Shown here: in pieces, positions 42,462 to 51,387 of the stretch
How positions within the stretch are numbered: position 1 is the first letter of the stretch
How the letters are laid out: the number at the start of each line of letters is the position of its first letter
From: Alphaproteobacteria bacterium
GTDB lineage: Bacteria; Pseudomonadota; Alphaproteobacteria; Micropepsales; Micropepsaceae
Direction of reading: 5' to 3'
NCBI GenBank assembly: GCA_025924715.1
Contig: JAICHV010000024.1
Coordinates: forward strand, 1 to 54,732
Length of the DNA: 54,732 nt
Program-made: the position numbers and the translations under genes
Notes under the pieces: generated by a model
The model's input: the letters and a program-made list of their open reading frames with translations, nothing else
Databases searched by the model: none
Told to the model about the DNA's origin: nothing

Positions 42462-43673
42462 TCAGGCGGTATGCGCCAGATCTACGTTTTTCGCCTCGCG
42501 GCAACCCCAGACCAGCAGCGACACGGCCACCGCCGCCGCCACGGTCACCGAAGCCAGCGCCACGCCATACGAGTAGTGCTGCGCGATGATGGTCTGCGCC
42601 GGTACGATGTAGGAGGCAAAGAGGTTGCCGAGCTGATAGACGGTCCCGGGGAAGGTGCCGCGCGCCTCTCGCGGCGACAATTCGTTGAGATGGGCGGGGA
42701 TCACGCTCCAGCTGCCCTGAACGAAAAAATTGACCAGCATGGCGCCGATGGTCAGCAGGGTGAGGGTGGATCCGAAGGCCCAGATATAGACGCAGGGGAT
42801 CACCAGCAGCGCGCCGACGATCATCGTCCGCCGCCGGCCGAAATGCTGGCTCAAAGGCGCCACGAACCAGCAGCCCAGCACACCGGCGATGTTGAACAGC
42901 ACGGCGATGGTGCCGACCTGGGCCGGCACCAGATGATGCTGGGTGCGCAGGAAAGTGGGATAGAGATCGCCGGTGCCGTGACTGAAGCAATTGTAGCAGG
43001 TCATCATCAGCACGACATACAGCGTCAAGCGCCAATGTTCGCGCAGCACCTTGAAGATCGAGCTTCCCTTCGCCTTTGCCCGGTTGAAGAGCGGCGATTC
43101 CGGCACCGTGACCCAGACATAAGGGATCAAGAGAAAGGCCGGCACGATCCCGACCAGGAACATGCCGCGCCAGCCGATATGAACATAAAGCGCCCCGAAC
43201 ACGATCGAGGCGATGATATAGCCGGAGCAATAGCCCGATTGCAGCAGGCCGGAGACGAACCCGCGCGACTCAGGCCTGACCGTTTCCATCGCCAGGGACG
43301 AACCGATCCCCCATACCCCGCCCATGCCGATACCGAACAAGGCCCGCACAATGAGGAAGGTGGAAAGATTGGGGACGAAGGCGGTGGAAAAACTGAGCAG
43401 CGAATAGACCGCGATGTTGACCATCAGGATGGGACGGCGGCCATAATTGTCGGCCAGCCGGCCGAAAATGAAGGCCCCTAGGGGCCGGAAGATCAAGGTC
43501 AGGGAGCTCGCGGTCGCCACCACCAGAACGGAGGTGTGGAATTCCGCCGCCACATCGGTGAAGACAAAGGTCAGCAGAAAGAAATCCAGCGCATCCAGCG
43601 TCCAGCCCAGATAGGACGCCGTCACCACATGCTTTTGCACAGGGGTCCAGCCACGCAACGCCGCAAATGCCAT
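42462..43673 (-). CDS. MFS transporter, aromatic acid/sialate symporter-like
   Basis: A 403-residue transporter with 12 predicted helices. The loop 2-3 signature GRLADNYGRRPILMVN and the repeat PLSQHFGRRRTMIVG in the second half are diagnostic for MFS. Helix 1 contains DALDFFLLTFVF, where Asp residues are essential in the AAHS and SHS (NanT-like) families. I prefer ATG 43673, which has GAGGGGCAGGA upstream, over 43706. It likely imports an organic acid with protons; no catabolic genes are adjacent to name the substrate. Confidence 0.88.
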   Translation of the reverse strand: MAFAALRGWTPVQKHVVTASYLGWTLDALDFFLLTFVFTDVAAEFHTSVLVVATASSLTLIFRPLGAFIFGRLADNYGRRPILMVNIAVYSLLSFSTAFVPNLSTFLIVRALFGIGMGGVWGIGSSLAMETVRPESRGFVSGLLQSGYCSGYIIASIVFGALYVHIGWRGMFLVGIVPAFLLIPYVWVTVPESPLFNRAKAKGSSIFKVLREHWRLTLYVVLMMTCYNCFSHGTGDLYPTFLRTQHHLVPAQVGTIAVLFNIAGVLGCWFVAPLSQHFGRRRTMIVGALLVIPCVYIWAFGSTLTLLTIGAMLVNFFVQGSWSVIPAHLNELSPREARGTFPGTVYQLGNLFASYIVPAQTIIAQHYSYGVALASVTVAAAVAVSLLVWGCREAKNVDLAHTA

Positions 43674-43756
43674 GTCCTGCCCCTCGGTTTTTCTTATAGG
43701 GCTCATTTATCCCGGGTATCGCCCGTCCCCGCAAGAGCTTTGCGTCAGCCGCTCCG

Positions 43757-44260
43757 TTAACCGGGACCGAGCGCCAAATGCTTCCAATCCGGCGGCCGGC
43801 GCGCCGGCGGCAGCACGGCGCGATAAACCACCACCGGCCGCGCGATGCCGGCGATGGCGCGGGTGATCAGCTGGCCCAAATCGGCGCCGTTTTTGCCCTC
43901 GCCGTCGCGCAGCAGCGCCTGCGCAAGGGCACGCAGCCAGACCAGATCGGCATGCAGGCGCCTACCCTGTTCCAACCTGTCGGCGATGCGTTGGAGATGG
44001 TCGCCATATCGGGCATGGGCAAAGGGCATGCGGCCCGCGACGATGCGAAGGACAATGCCGGCTCCCAAAAGGCTGGTGGGCTGAGACTGGATGATTTCGC
44101 CATACAGCGCCTTGATCTTGGCCAGCATAAGATTGATCCGTTCGGCGCGTTCGCGCGAATAGTTGCGCGCATTGGCTTTGCAGGCCGGGCCCATGACCCC
44201 CTCGACCCCGCGCAATTGCTCCATCAAGCCGACCACCGGATCCATCGTCATGCCGATCAC
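43757..44260 (-). CDS. protein of unknown function, helical
   Basis: A 167-residue, mainly helical protein (MIGMTMDPVVGLMEQLRGVE; INLMLAKIKALYGEIIQSQP; RIADRLEQGRRLHADLVWLR). It has no signal peptide or membrane helix. I do not recognise it, and codon usage fits the genome. It is transcribed away from the LLM oxidoreductase gene, with about 210 bases between that probably hold both promoters. Confidence 0.55.
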   Translation of the reverse strand: MIGMTMDPVVGLMEQLRGVEGVMGPACKANARNYSRERAERINLMLAKIKALYGEIIQSQPTSLLGAGIVLRIVAGRMPFAHARYGDHLQRIADRLEQGRRLHADLVWLRALAQALLRDGEGKNGADLGQLITRAIAGIARPVVVYRAVLPPARRPPDWKHLALGPG

Positions 44261-44469
44261 TCAAACGCATTTTGCGTCCGGGACGCTAGGAAATCTGCAA
44301 TCGCGCGACAAACGAACATTCTTTCTTCACCAACTTACACACAAGAGATGTGCCGCATTGTCGGAAAATTCGATTAAACCTTTCGGCGGTGAGGGCAATA
44401 AAACCGCCGATAACCCGGCGCCGGCGCGGCGCTTGCGGTAAAGCAGGCGTTATCTCTATCCTGCCGCGC

Positions 44470-45456
44470 ATGATCCCCTTCTCCGTTTTAGATTTGGCTC
44501 CCATCCTGGAAGGCGGCGATGCGGCGCAGGCCCTGGCCAATTCCTTATCCCTGGCGCGCCATGTCGAAGCCCTGGGCTATCACCGCTATTGGCTGGCGGA
44601 GCATCACAACATGCCGGGCATCGCCAGCGCCGCCACCAGTGTGGTGATCGGCCATATCGCCGGCGGCACCAAAACCATCCGCGTCGGCGCCGGCGGTATC
44701 ATGCTGCCCAATCACGCGCCGCTGGTGATCGCCGAGCAATTCGGCACCCTGGCGGCGCTTTATCCCGGCCGGATCGATCTGGGCGTGGGGCGCGCGCCCG
44801 GCACCGATCCGCGCACCGCTCTGGCGCTGCGCCGGACGCTGGAAGGCGATATCGAAAATTTCCCCCAGGACGTTCAGGAACTGATCGCCTATCTGGACGC
44901 CCCCAAACCGGGCCAGGCGGTGCGGGCCATTCCCGGCGCCGGCAGCCGTGTGCCGGTATGGATTCTGGGCTCCAGTCTTTATGGTGCGCAATTGGCGGCG
45001 GTGCTGGGCCTGCCTTTCGGCTTCGCCTCCCATTTCGCGCCCGAGCAATTGGAACCGGCGCTGGCGCTTTATCGCGCCGGCTTCCGCCCTTCGGCGCATC
45101 TGGAAAAACCTTATGTGCTGCTGGGCGTCAATGTGGTGGCGGCCGACAGCGACGCGCAAGGCCGCCGGTTGTTCACCTCGCATCAACAGGCTGTGATCAA
45201 TTTGCGCAGCGCCAGAGCGGGAAAATTGCCGCCGCCGGTTGACGACATTGCCCCCTTCCTCACCGATCCGCGGATTGCGGCGATGCTGGAATCCTCGTTG
45301 GCCTGCGCTTTCGTGGGCAGCCCGGCCACGGTCAAGACCGCGCTGGGCGCCTTTATCGCGCGCCATCAGCCCGACGAAGTGATGGTGACGTCAAACATCT
45401 ACGATCATCAGGCGCGGCTGCGCTCTTATGAATTGTTGATGGCAGCCGGGCGGTAA
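44470..45456 (+). CDS. LLM-class flavin-dependent oxidoreductase
   Basis: A 328-residue TIM-barrel flavoprotein starting [20 protein letters not shown]. The block [20 protein letters not shown], then [20 protein letters not shown] and [18 protein letters not shown], is the signature of the MsnO8/YhbW-like LLM branch. Such enzymes use FMN to oxidise small molecules; the natural substrate of YhbW-type members is unknown. The frame upstream of 44470 lacks homology. The PAP2 gene ends five bases after its stop, on the opposite strand. Confidence 0.9.
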   Translation: MIPFSVLDLAPILEGGDAAQALANSLSLARHVEALGYHRYWLAEHHNMPGIASAATSVVIGHIAGGTKTIRVGAGGIMLPNHAPLVIAEQFGTLAALYPGRIDLGVGRAPGTDPRTALALRRTLEGDIENFPQDVQELIAYLDAPKPGQAVRAIPGAGSRVPVWILGSSLYGAQLAAVLGLPFGFASHFAPEQLEPALALYRAGFRPSAHLEKPYVLLGVNVVAADSDAQGRRLFTSHQQAVINLRSARAGKLPPPVDDIAPFLTDPRIAAMLESSLACAFVGSPATVKTALGAFIARHQPDEVMVTSNIYDHQARLRSYELLMAAGR

Positions 45457-45460
45457 AGCT

Positions 45461-46132
45461 TTACTTACGCGCTGCCAGCTCCGCCGCGGCCGCGTCGAAA
45501 TCGGCCTTGAATATGGGATTACCCATCAATTCCACCCCCACCGCCGTGCCATAGGCTTGGCCGCCCACCGTGTCGCTGCGATAATGAAAGCCGCAGACCA
45601 TGCGATTATGGGCGAAGTCGGCGGCGCGCGCCAGAATGACCGGCGCCTGCGCGGGCAGCAGCGCCGCCAGCACCACGCCCAGCGTATAGCCATAGGTGGT
45701 GTGACCGCTGGGATAGGAATCATTGCCCTCGCGCAGCAGCCGCGAGACGCAGGTTTTGATGCTGGGATCGGCCTGCCAGGGCCGGGGGCGATGGAAATAG
45801 CGCTTCGCCGCGCCGGTATTGCTCTCTTGTCCCGCCTCCCGCAGCAGTTTCAAAACCGCCGGATATTGGGTGACGTCAAAGCCCAGCACGGCATTGAACA
45901 TGTCGGGCTTCTGGTCGTTGGCATCGCGCGCCGCGGCCGCCAGCATCTGCGGCGTCGCGGCATCGGCAATGGCGTGAAGCTCGGCAAGCTCGCCCCTGGC
46001 GGTGTCCGAGCCTTCGGCCGGCGGCGGCGGCAACAGGCGGGCCGCATCCACTTGCGCCGGACCCAGCAACGCGGCGTCGGCCCCGCCGCAAAGGCCCAGC
46101 ACCAGGACGAGGGCGACCCAGCCCAGTTTCAC
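45461..46132 (-). CDS. PAP2-family acid phosphatase, periplasmic
   Basis: A 223-residue exported phosphatase. It starts with GTG at 46132, 11 bases after the M13 peptidase stop. After the signal peptide come the three PAP2 motifs in order: KRYFHRPRP, PSGHTTYGYT and the NRMVCGFHYRSD motif with catalytic His and Asp. The layout matches class A non-specific acid phosphatases (PhoN/PhoC-like), which use a phospho-His intermediate and act in the periplasm. It is probably in one operon with the M13 gene. Confidence 0.9.
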   Translation of the reverse strand: MKLGWVALVLVLGLCGGADAALLGPAQVDAARLLPPPPAEGSDTARGELAELHAIADAATPQMLAAAARDANDQKPDMFNAVLGFDVTQYPAVLKLLREAGQESNTGAAKRYFHRPRPWQADPSIKTCVSRLLREGNDSYPSGHTTYGYTLGVVLAALLPAQAPVILARAADFAHNRMVCGFHYRSDTVGGQAYGTAVGVELMGNPIFKADFDAAAAELAARK

Positions 46133-46142
46133 GACAGATGTC

Positions 46143-48182
46143 TCACCAAAGATGGACGCGCTGGTTCGGCGGCAAATAATATTTGTCCGTCGGCTGAACA
46201 TTGAAGGCGGCGTACCATTCGTCCTGGTTGCGGGTGGGACCGATGACGCGGAATTCCGCCACCGCATGTTCGTTCGATAAAGTCTGGGTCCGAAGCGCGC
46301 TTTCGCGTTCCTGGGTCCGCCAGATCTGGCCGAAAGACAGATAGAAGCGCTGATCGCCGGTGTAACCGTCGATCACCGGCGCCGGCTTGTCGTTCAGGGA
46401 AATATGATAGGCCTTCAGCGCGATGGCCAGGCCCGCATTGTCCGCGATGTTCTCGCCCAGCGTGTTGGCGCCGATGATGTGCAGCCCGGGCAAGGGCTCA
46501 TAGGCGTCATATTGTTTGACCAGCGCGGCGGTGCGGGCATCGAAATTGGCGCGGTCTTCCTTGGTCCACCAATCCTGGAACACGCCCTTGCCGTCATATT
46601 TGCTGCCCTGGTCGTCGAAACCATGGCTGATTTCATGACCGATCACCGCGCCGATGCCGCCGTAATTCACCGCGTCGTCCGCCTTGGGATCGAAAAAGGG
46701 CGGCTGCAGGATGGCGGCGGGGAAAACGATCTCGTTGAACGACGGATTGTAATAGGCGTTGATGGTCGGCGGCGTCATGCCCCATTCGGTTTTGTCGACC
46801 GGCTGATTGATGCGCCTCAGTTCGCGGTTCCATTCGAACTCATTGCTGCGCTCGACATTGCCCAGCAGATCGCCCGGCTTCACATCGTAATCGGAATAAT
46901 CGCGCCAATGCGTCGGATAGCCGATCTTGGGCGTGAATTCGTGGATCTTCTCCAGCGCCTTGGCACGGGTGGCCGGCGTCATCCAGGACAGGGTCCGGAT
47001 ATCCGCCTCATAGGCCTTGAGCAGATTGGCGACCAGCGCATCCGCCTTGGCCTTGGCTTCGGGCGGGAAATAGCGCGCGACATACATCTTGCCCAGCGCC
47101 TCGCCCATGATGTTGTCCAGCAGATGCACGCCCCGCGTGCGCCGCGCCAATTGCTCGGTGCGGCCCTGCAGCACGGTGCCGTAAAAGGCAAAATCGCGGT
47201 CGTCGAAGGCCTTGGGCAGATAGGCCGAGAACTGGTGCAAGTAATGCACGATCAGATAATCGCGCCAGGTCGATACCGGGGTGGCGACGAAGATTTTCGC
47301 CAGCGGCTCGAAAGCGGATTTTTCCGCTACGATCACCTGGCGTTCGCCATAGCGGGAGGTCAGCGGAATATGGGTTTCGCCTAGAAACGCGTTCCACGGG
47401 AATTCCGGCGCCAGCGTCTTCAAGGCGGACACCGGCATGGGGTTGTAGATCTTGTCCTCGTCGCGGCGGTCGGCGCGATTCCAGGAGACCTTGGCGATTT
47501 GCGTTTCCACCGCCAGGATGCGGTCGGCGCGCGCCTCGGGATCGCTCATCCCGGCCAGCTTCATCATATCGGCCAGATATTGGCGATAGGCGGTGCGGGT
47601 CTCGACCATGTTCTTTTCGGTCGAGAGGTAATATTCGCGGTCGGGCATGCCGAGCCCGCCCTGGCTGAGATTTACCGAATAATTGTCGGGATTCTTATCG
47701 TCGACGCCGATCCCGATATTGTAGACGCTGGTCGTCTGCAGCCGGGTCGACGCCATCGCCCGCGCCACGTCATCGAGAGTCGCCAGCCCGCCCAGATAAT
47801 CCAAATCCTTGCGCGCCGGCGCCAGCCCCGCCTTCTCGATTGCCGGGGTGTCGACAAAATCCGCATAGAGATCGCGCAGCTTGCGTTCCTCAGGCGTGAG
47901 CTGGCTTTGCGGCTTGGCCGACAATTCCTGCACCATGAAGCCCAGGCGGTTCTCGCTCAGGATCTGCAATTCCTGAAAGGTGCCGACTTGCGAGCGGTCC
48001 GGCGGTATCGCGGCCCGGCTGAGCCATTTGCCATTGACATATTTGAAGAAGTTGTCGCCCGGCTTGATCGACAGATCCATCGAGGAAAGATCGACGCCGA
48101 AGGTCCCGAATTGCGGACGATCCTGGGCCAAAGCGGCGGTGGCGAGAAGACAAACGGCAAGGCCGGCAACAAAACGCTTCAC
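46143..48182 (-). CDS. M13-family zinc metallopeptidase (neprilysin-like)
   Basis: A 679-residue exported peptidase. It starts with GTG at 48182 (GGAG upstream) and has a signal peptide ending ATAALAQ. The zinc-binding HEISH lies at His516-Glu517-His520 (VIGHEISHGFDDQG), and the third ligand and support residue are in GENIADNAGLAIALKAYH. The C-terminal LPPNQRVHLW resembles the family end CxVW, here without the Cys. It cleaves peptides in the periplasm. It precedes the PAP2 gene on the same strand. Confidence 0.93.
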   Translation of the reverse strand: MKRFVAGLAVCLLATAALAQDRPQFGTFGVDLSSMDLSIKPGDNFFKYVNGKWLSRAAIPPDRSQVGTFQELQILSENRLGFMVQELSAKPQSQLTPEERKLRDLYADFVDTPAIEKAGLAPARKDLDYLGGLATLDDVARAMASTRLQTTSVYNIGIGVDDKNPDNYSVNLSQGGLGMPDREYYLSTEKNMVETRTAYRQYLADMMKLAGMSDPEARADRILAVETQIAKVSWNRADRRDEDKIYNPMPVSALKTLAPEFPWNAFLGETHIPLTSRYGERQVIVAEKSAFEPLAKIFVATPVSTWRDYLIVHYLHQFSAYLPKAFDDRDFAFYGTVLQGRTEQLARRTRGVHLLDNIMGEALGKMYVARYFPPEAKAKADALVANLLKAYEADIRTLSWMTPATRAKALEKIHEFTPKIGYPTHWRDYSDYDVKPGDLLGNVERSNEFEWNRELRRINQPVDKTEWGMTPPTINAYYNPSFNEIVFPAAILQPPFFDPKADDAVNYGGIGAVIGHEISHGFDDQGSKYDGKGVFQDWWTKEDRANFDARTAALVKQYDAYEPLPGLHIIGANTLGENIADNAGLAIALKAYHISLNDKPAPVIDGYTGDQRFYLSFGQIWRTQERESALRTQTLSNEHAVAEFRVIGPTRNQDEWYAAFNVQPTDKYYLPPNQRVHLW

Positions 48183-48258
48183 GGGACGCTCCAGCGATAA
48201 AGGGAGGAATGCGAGCTTACAGCCAGGATCGCGGCAAATTCCAGGGTGCCGGGTGGCA

Positions 48259-48942
48259 TTAGCGCCGGGCCGGCACAGGCGCCGGCACAGCGGTCGTCGA
48301 AGGCGCGGCCGGTTTTTGCGGCGCATTGCCCTCGACCGTCAGGCCCGGGGTCACCGGCTTGCCGTCCGGACCGGCCAGGATCGAAACCGCCAGGATGGCG
48401 CCCGGCACCAACAGGCTTTTGTCGCCGTCCAGCAAGGCGATCACCGGCACGCCGGCGGCGACCGCGATGGTGGTGCTGCCCTTGCAGCCCCCGGCCTTGG
48501 GGGCCCGGCCGCTGCAGGCCGGTCCGTCCTCACCCTCGCTGCCGCGATAATCCAGGGTCAGGCTGCCCGGCGCCACGGCGCTGACGGCGCCGCCGATCAT
48601 GAAGCGGTTGTTCGGGGTGGCCACCAGGCCCTCACCCGAGCCGCGCAGGCTTTCGGGGAATTCATGAACTTCCTGGGCATGGCGGCTGCCGTCTTTTGCC
48701 ACGGTCAAGGTGGCGCCGACATAGGCGCCGGGTTTGATATCGGCCAAGGCGCGCTTTTCCTGGCGGACGATCCGGGTCGCCGGCGTCAGACCGACCATCA
48801 TCGGCTTGCCGCTGCCGTCGTCCAGGGTCAGCGCCTGGCCGTCAAAGGATATGACGGTGGCTTTGATGCGCGGCAGGGTCTGCGCCATCGCCAGGGACGG
48901 CAAAGCGAGGGCACAGAGCAGAACCGCAGGCCAAAACTTCAT
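48259..48942 (-). CDS. secreted protein of unknown function
   Basis: A 227-residue exported protein. A signal peptide (MKFWPAVLLCALALPSLAMA) leads to a beta-rich domain: RIKATVISFDGQALTLDDGS, then VGATLTVAKDGSRHAQEVHE, resembling the OB-like DUF5666 repeats, and a Pro/Ala-rich tail. One pair of Cys (PACSGRAPKAGGCKG) could form a disulfide. Its ATG shares a base with the stop of the methyltransferase-like gene upstream (TGATG), so it belongs to that operon. Confidence 0.65.
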   Translation of the reverse strand: MKFWPAVLLCALALPSLAMAQTLPRIKATVISFDGQALTLDDGSGKPMMVGLTPATRIVRQEKRALADIKPGAYVGATLTVAKDGSRHAQEVHEFPESLRGSGEGLVATPNNRFMIGGAVSAVAPGSLTLDYRGSEGEDGPACSGRAPKAGGCKGSTTIAVAAGVPVIALLDGDKSLLVPGAILAVSILAGPDGKPVTPGLTVEGNAPQKPAAPSTTAVPAPVPARR

Positions 48943-49703
48943 CAGGGTTTTCTAAATTTCAGCACGAACTGATCGGTGTGGTCGTGCTCGCCCGCTTCAA
49001 ACACCCGCTTGGTGTTGTCGTCGGAGGGATTGGTGAGAATCTTGCTCTCGCCCACCAGCTTGAAACCGGCTGCTTCGATTTCCTGTTTGGCGAGGTCTTC
49101 GTCCATGCGGTGCAACTTGCTGCTGGCGTCCACGCCGGCGCCTTTGGCCGCGCGATGGTCCACCACCATATAGATGCCGCCATGCTTGAGGGAATTGTAG
49201 ATGCCCTTGTTCATCGCGGCGAGGTCGGCCTGATAGGTGGGCGAATTGTGCAGGTCATGCAAATTGTCCGAGGTCCAAACCATATCGACCGGCTCGGGGG
49301 TCACGAAACTGGGCAATGGGCCGTGGAGGACGCCCAGATTGGGATAGGCCGCCTTGAAATCCGCCATCTGGTTGTCCGGATCCTTGCCTTGGCTTTTCAT
49401 GCGGGCATCGCCGCTGTTGGAAACATAGGCATAGACCCGGCCCTTGGGGCCGACCGCCTTGGCGAAGACGCGGGTGTAATAACCGCCGCCCGGCAGCAGA
49501 TCGACCACTTTCATGCCCGGCCGCAGCCCGGCAAAGGCGATGAGTTCGCCCGGATGGCGATTGACGTCGCGGTTGGTGTCGGCGGCGGGACGGGCGGGGT
49601 CGGCCAAGGCCGCACGGATATGGGCCGGAAGCCCGGCGGCCAGGGCGCCACCGGTGCAAAGAGCCAGGACGGCGGCGGCGGCGAGGACTGCACTGGTTTT
49701 CAT
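48942..49703 (-). CDS. secreted methyltransferase-fold protein, copy 2
   Basis: A 253-residue protein with a signal peptide (MKTSAVLAAAAVLALCTGGA), then a class I methyltransferase fold: GMKVVDLLPGGGYYTRVFAK (motif I), GPKGRVYAYVSNSGDARMKS and DMVWTSDNLHDLHNSPTYQA. Motif I is changed from the usual E/D-x-GxGxG to LLPGGGYYT, as in other exported relatives, so SAM binding is uncertain; SAM is also not known in the periplasm. It is the downstream copy of a tandem pair with the gene at 49783-50526. Confidence 0.8.
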   Translation of the reverse strand: MKTSAVLAAAAVLALCTGGALAAGLPAHIRAALADPARPAADTNRDVNRHPGELIAFAGLRPGMKVVDLLPGGGYYTRVFAKAVGPKGRVYAYVSNSGDARMKSQGKDPDNQMADFKAAYPNLGVLHGPLPSFVTPEPVDMVWTSDNLHDLHNSPTYQADLAAMNKGIYNSLKHGGIYMVVDHRAAKGAGVDASSKLHRMDEDLAKQEIEAAGFKLVGESKILTNPSDDNTKRVFEAGEHDHTDQFVLKFRKP

Positions 49704-49782
49704 GAAATCTCCTGGAATCGAATTATCGAATGGTTTTTGGGCGGAAACAGGGCGGCGAGATTACAGTTTTTTGGGCGAGCGA

Positions 49783-50526
49783 TCAGGGCTTGCGGAATTT
49801 GAGCAGGAACTGATCGGTATGGTCGTGCTCGCCGGCCTCGAACACCCGCTTGGTGTTGTCGTCGGAGGGATTGGTGAGAGCTTTGCTCTCGCCCACCAGC
49901 TTGAAACCCGCCGCTTCGATTTCCCGCTTGGCGATGTCTTCATCCATCCGGTGGAGGGTTTCTGTGGCCCCCATGCCGGCGCCCTTTGCGGCACGATGAT
50001 CGAGTACCAGATAGATACCGCCATGTTTGAGCGAGGCGAAGACCCGCCGGTTCACCTTGTCGGGGTCCATCGCATAGGCCTTGGTATGGGTGTCGTGATA
50101 ATTGTCGCTGGTCCAGACCATGTCGACCGCTTCGGGGGTGACGAAGTCTTCCAGCGGGCCATAAATGACGCCGAGATTGGGATAGATGCGCTTCAGGTCG
50201 CTGAATTGCATCTGCGGGTCCTGGCCCTGGCGCTTCAGACGCGCATCATATTGGGTCCCGAAATAGGCATAGACCCGTCCCTTGGGACCCACCGCGCGCG
50301 CCAGAATCCGCGTGTAATAGCCATTGCCGGGCAGCATATCGACCACCACCATGCCGGGGCGGATGCCGGCAAATTCCAGGACCGGCGCCGGCTTGCGCCC
50401 CGCATCGCGGCTGGTGTCCGTCGCGGGACGCGCCGGATCGCCAATCGCTTTTTCGATATTGGCCGGCGCCGCGATCGCCGCGCCGCAAACCGACATCACC
50501 AGAAAAGCCGCCAACAATTTGGTCAT
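49783..50526 (-). CDS. secreted methyltransferase-fold protein, copy 1
   Basis: A 247-residue exported paralog of the next gene. It has a signal peptide (MTKLLAAFLVMSVCGAAIAA) and the same fold: GMVVVDMLPGNGYYTRILAR, GPKGRVYAYFGTQYDARLKR and DMVWTSDNYHDTHTKAYAMD. The two proteins diverge in the middle but are almost identical over the last about 55 residues (LVGESKALTNPSDDNTKRVF), at DNA level too. This suggests recent gene conversion. Function unknown. The Lrp regulator gene lies 38 bases upstream on the same strand. Confidence 0.8.
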   Translation of the reverse strand: MTKLLAAFLVMSVCGAAIAAPANIEKAIGDPARPATDTSRDAGRKPAPVLEFAGIRPGMVVVDMLPGNGYYTRILARAVGPKGRVYAYFGTQYDARLKRQGQDPQMQFSDLKRIYPNLGVIYGPLEDFVTPEAVDMVWTSDNYHDTHTKAYAMDPDKVNRRVFASLKHGGIYLVLDHRAAKGAGMGATETLHRMDEDIAKREIEAAGFKLVGESKALTNPSDDNTKRVFEAGEHDHTDQFLLKFRKP

Positions 50527-50564
50527 TCTTTCCTCCCCGTTTCGCCAATGTGCACACTAGGCCT

Positions 50565-51044
50565 TTATTCCGGCACCGTCACCGGCACGCCGGGCTCGTT
50601 CTTGGAAACATGAATCATCAGCGAGCTTTTCACGCTGGCGACATTCTTTTCGGCCGTCAGGGTGTCGGTGATGAAGCTCTGGAACGCCGCCAAATCCGCG
50701 GCCACCACTTTCAGCAGGAAATCCACTTCGCCGGACAGCATGTAGCATTCGCGCACCTGCGGCCAGGACCGCACCCGGTCCTCGAAATGCTTGAGGTCGG
50801 CATCCTTCTGCCCGGCGAGGCCGACAAAGACGAAGCCGGTGACCGAAAATCCCAACGCCTTGCCGTTGAGGTCGGCGTGATAGCCCTCGATATAGCCGGC
50901 CTTTTCCAGCGCCCGCATCCGGCGCAGGCAGGGGGGCGCCGTGATCTTGGCCCGGCGCGACAGCTCGACATTGGTGATGCGGCCATCGGCCTGCAGCTCG
51001 GCCAGGATCCGCAGGTCGATGGCGTCAAGTTTGCGGTTTTCCAA
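50565..51044 (-). CDS. Lrp/AsnC-family transcriptional regulator, TTG start
   Basis: A 159-residue regulator. I start at TTG 51044: AGGA lies seven bases upstream and the product begins with family-like ENRKLDAIDLRILAELQADG. The longer frame to 51125 would use bases of the inserted IS element. The N-terminal helix-turn-helix is ITNVELSRRAKITAPPCLRR; the C-terminal RAM (AsnC ligand-binding) domain follows (GFVFVGLAGQKDADLKHFED). It probably senses an amino acid. In other alphaproteobacteria such a gene often sits beside trxB; here the IS separates them. Confidence 0.92.
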   Translation of the reverse strand: MENRKLDAIDLRILAELQADGRITNVELSRRAKITAPPCLRRMRALEKAGYIEGYHADLNGKALGFSVTGFVFVGLAGQKDADLKHFEDRVRSWPQVRECYMLSGEVDFLLKVVAADLAAFQSFITDTLTAEKNVASVKSSLMIHVSKNEPGVPVTVPE

Positions 51045-51104
51045 AAATAAATCCTGTCGGGCTGGTGAGCTGACGGGTTGTACGCGGCAGACCCGGCCAA
51101 AGCA

Positions 51105-51112
51105 ATAATATT
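51105..51112. repeat. target site duplication, left copy
   Basis: ATAATATT directly abuts the left inverted repeat of the IS element and is identical to 53150-53157. The exact 8-bp length is the one known for IS1595-family insertion. Confidence 0.92.
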
Positions 51113-51139
51113 GCTGATTATGCACTTCGCAAATGAATC
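51113..51139 (+). repeat. IS left terminal inverted repeat
   Basis: The first 15 bases (GCTGATTATGCACTT) are identical to the inverted right end, and 23 of 27 positions match overall. It adjoins the left 8-bp duplication. Confidence 0.9.
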
Positions 51140-51172
51140 ATCGGTCGCGGCAGCGTAAGCGCCTGACCAGAC

Positions 51173-51367
51173 TCATTTTTTCCGTCTGTCCACAGGCTTA
51201 ATCAGTGGTGCCGCCGCCAGGATACCCTTCACGGCATCGCGAAAATTCAATGGGCTCAATGAGATAGTGGCGTTATTCCTCCGCTGGACCGATGGTTCAC
51301 GTGAAAGTGTTTCATCGGTCGCCTCAGCTTGTATTCTCCGATTAGACCGCTTACGTTCTTTTTTCAT
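51173..51367 (-). CDS. 64-residue passenger protein of the IS element
   Basis: A small basic protein, MKKERKRSNRRIQAEATDET, ending with LSPLNFRDAVKGILAAAPLI. The C-terminal LNFRDAVKGILAAAP pattern, a short helix followed by Pro and a basic tail, recalls widespread small proteins of mobile elements with an F-x-x-A-L-x-x-L-L-x-x-P core; that comparison is from memory. AGAGGG precedes the ATG. It diverges from the 149-residue gene with only 20 bases between, so their promoters would overlap. Function unknown. Confidence 0.45.
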   Translation of the reverse strand: MKKERKRSNRRIQAEATDETLSREPSVQRRNNATISLSPLNFRDAVKGILAAAPLIKPVDRRKK

Positions 51368-51387
51368 GAACCCTCTGAGACTGTCTC

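Noticed and set aside
42471..43481. 336-residue plus-strand open frame
   Set aside because: Antisense to the MFS transporter; composition typical of shadow frames.
47980..48972. 330-residue plus-strand open frame
   Set aside because: Covers the M13 start and a secreted protein gene in antisense; no family match.
51045..51125. Upstream extension of the Lrp regulator to ATG 51125
   Set aside because: Those codons use the IS end and target duplication; the TTG at 51044 has a ribosome site and gives the family N-terminus.
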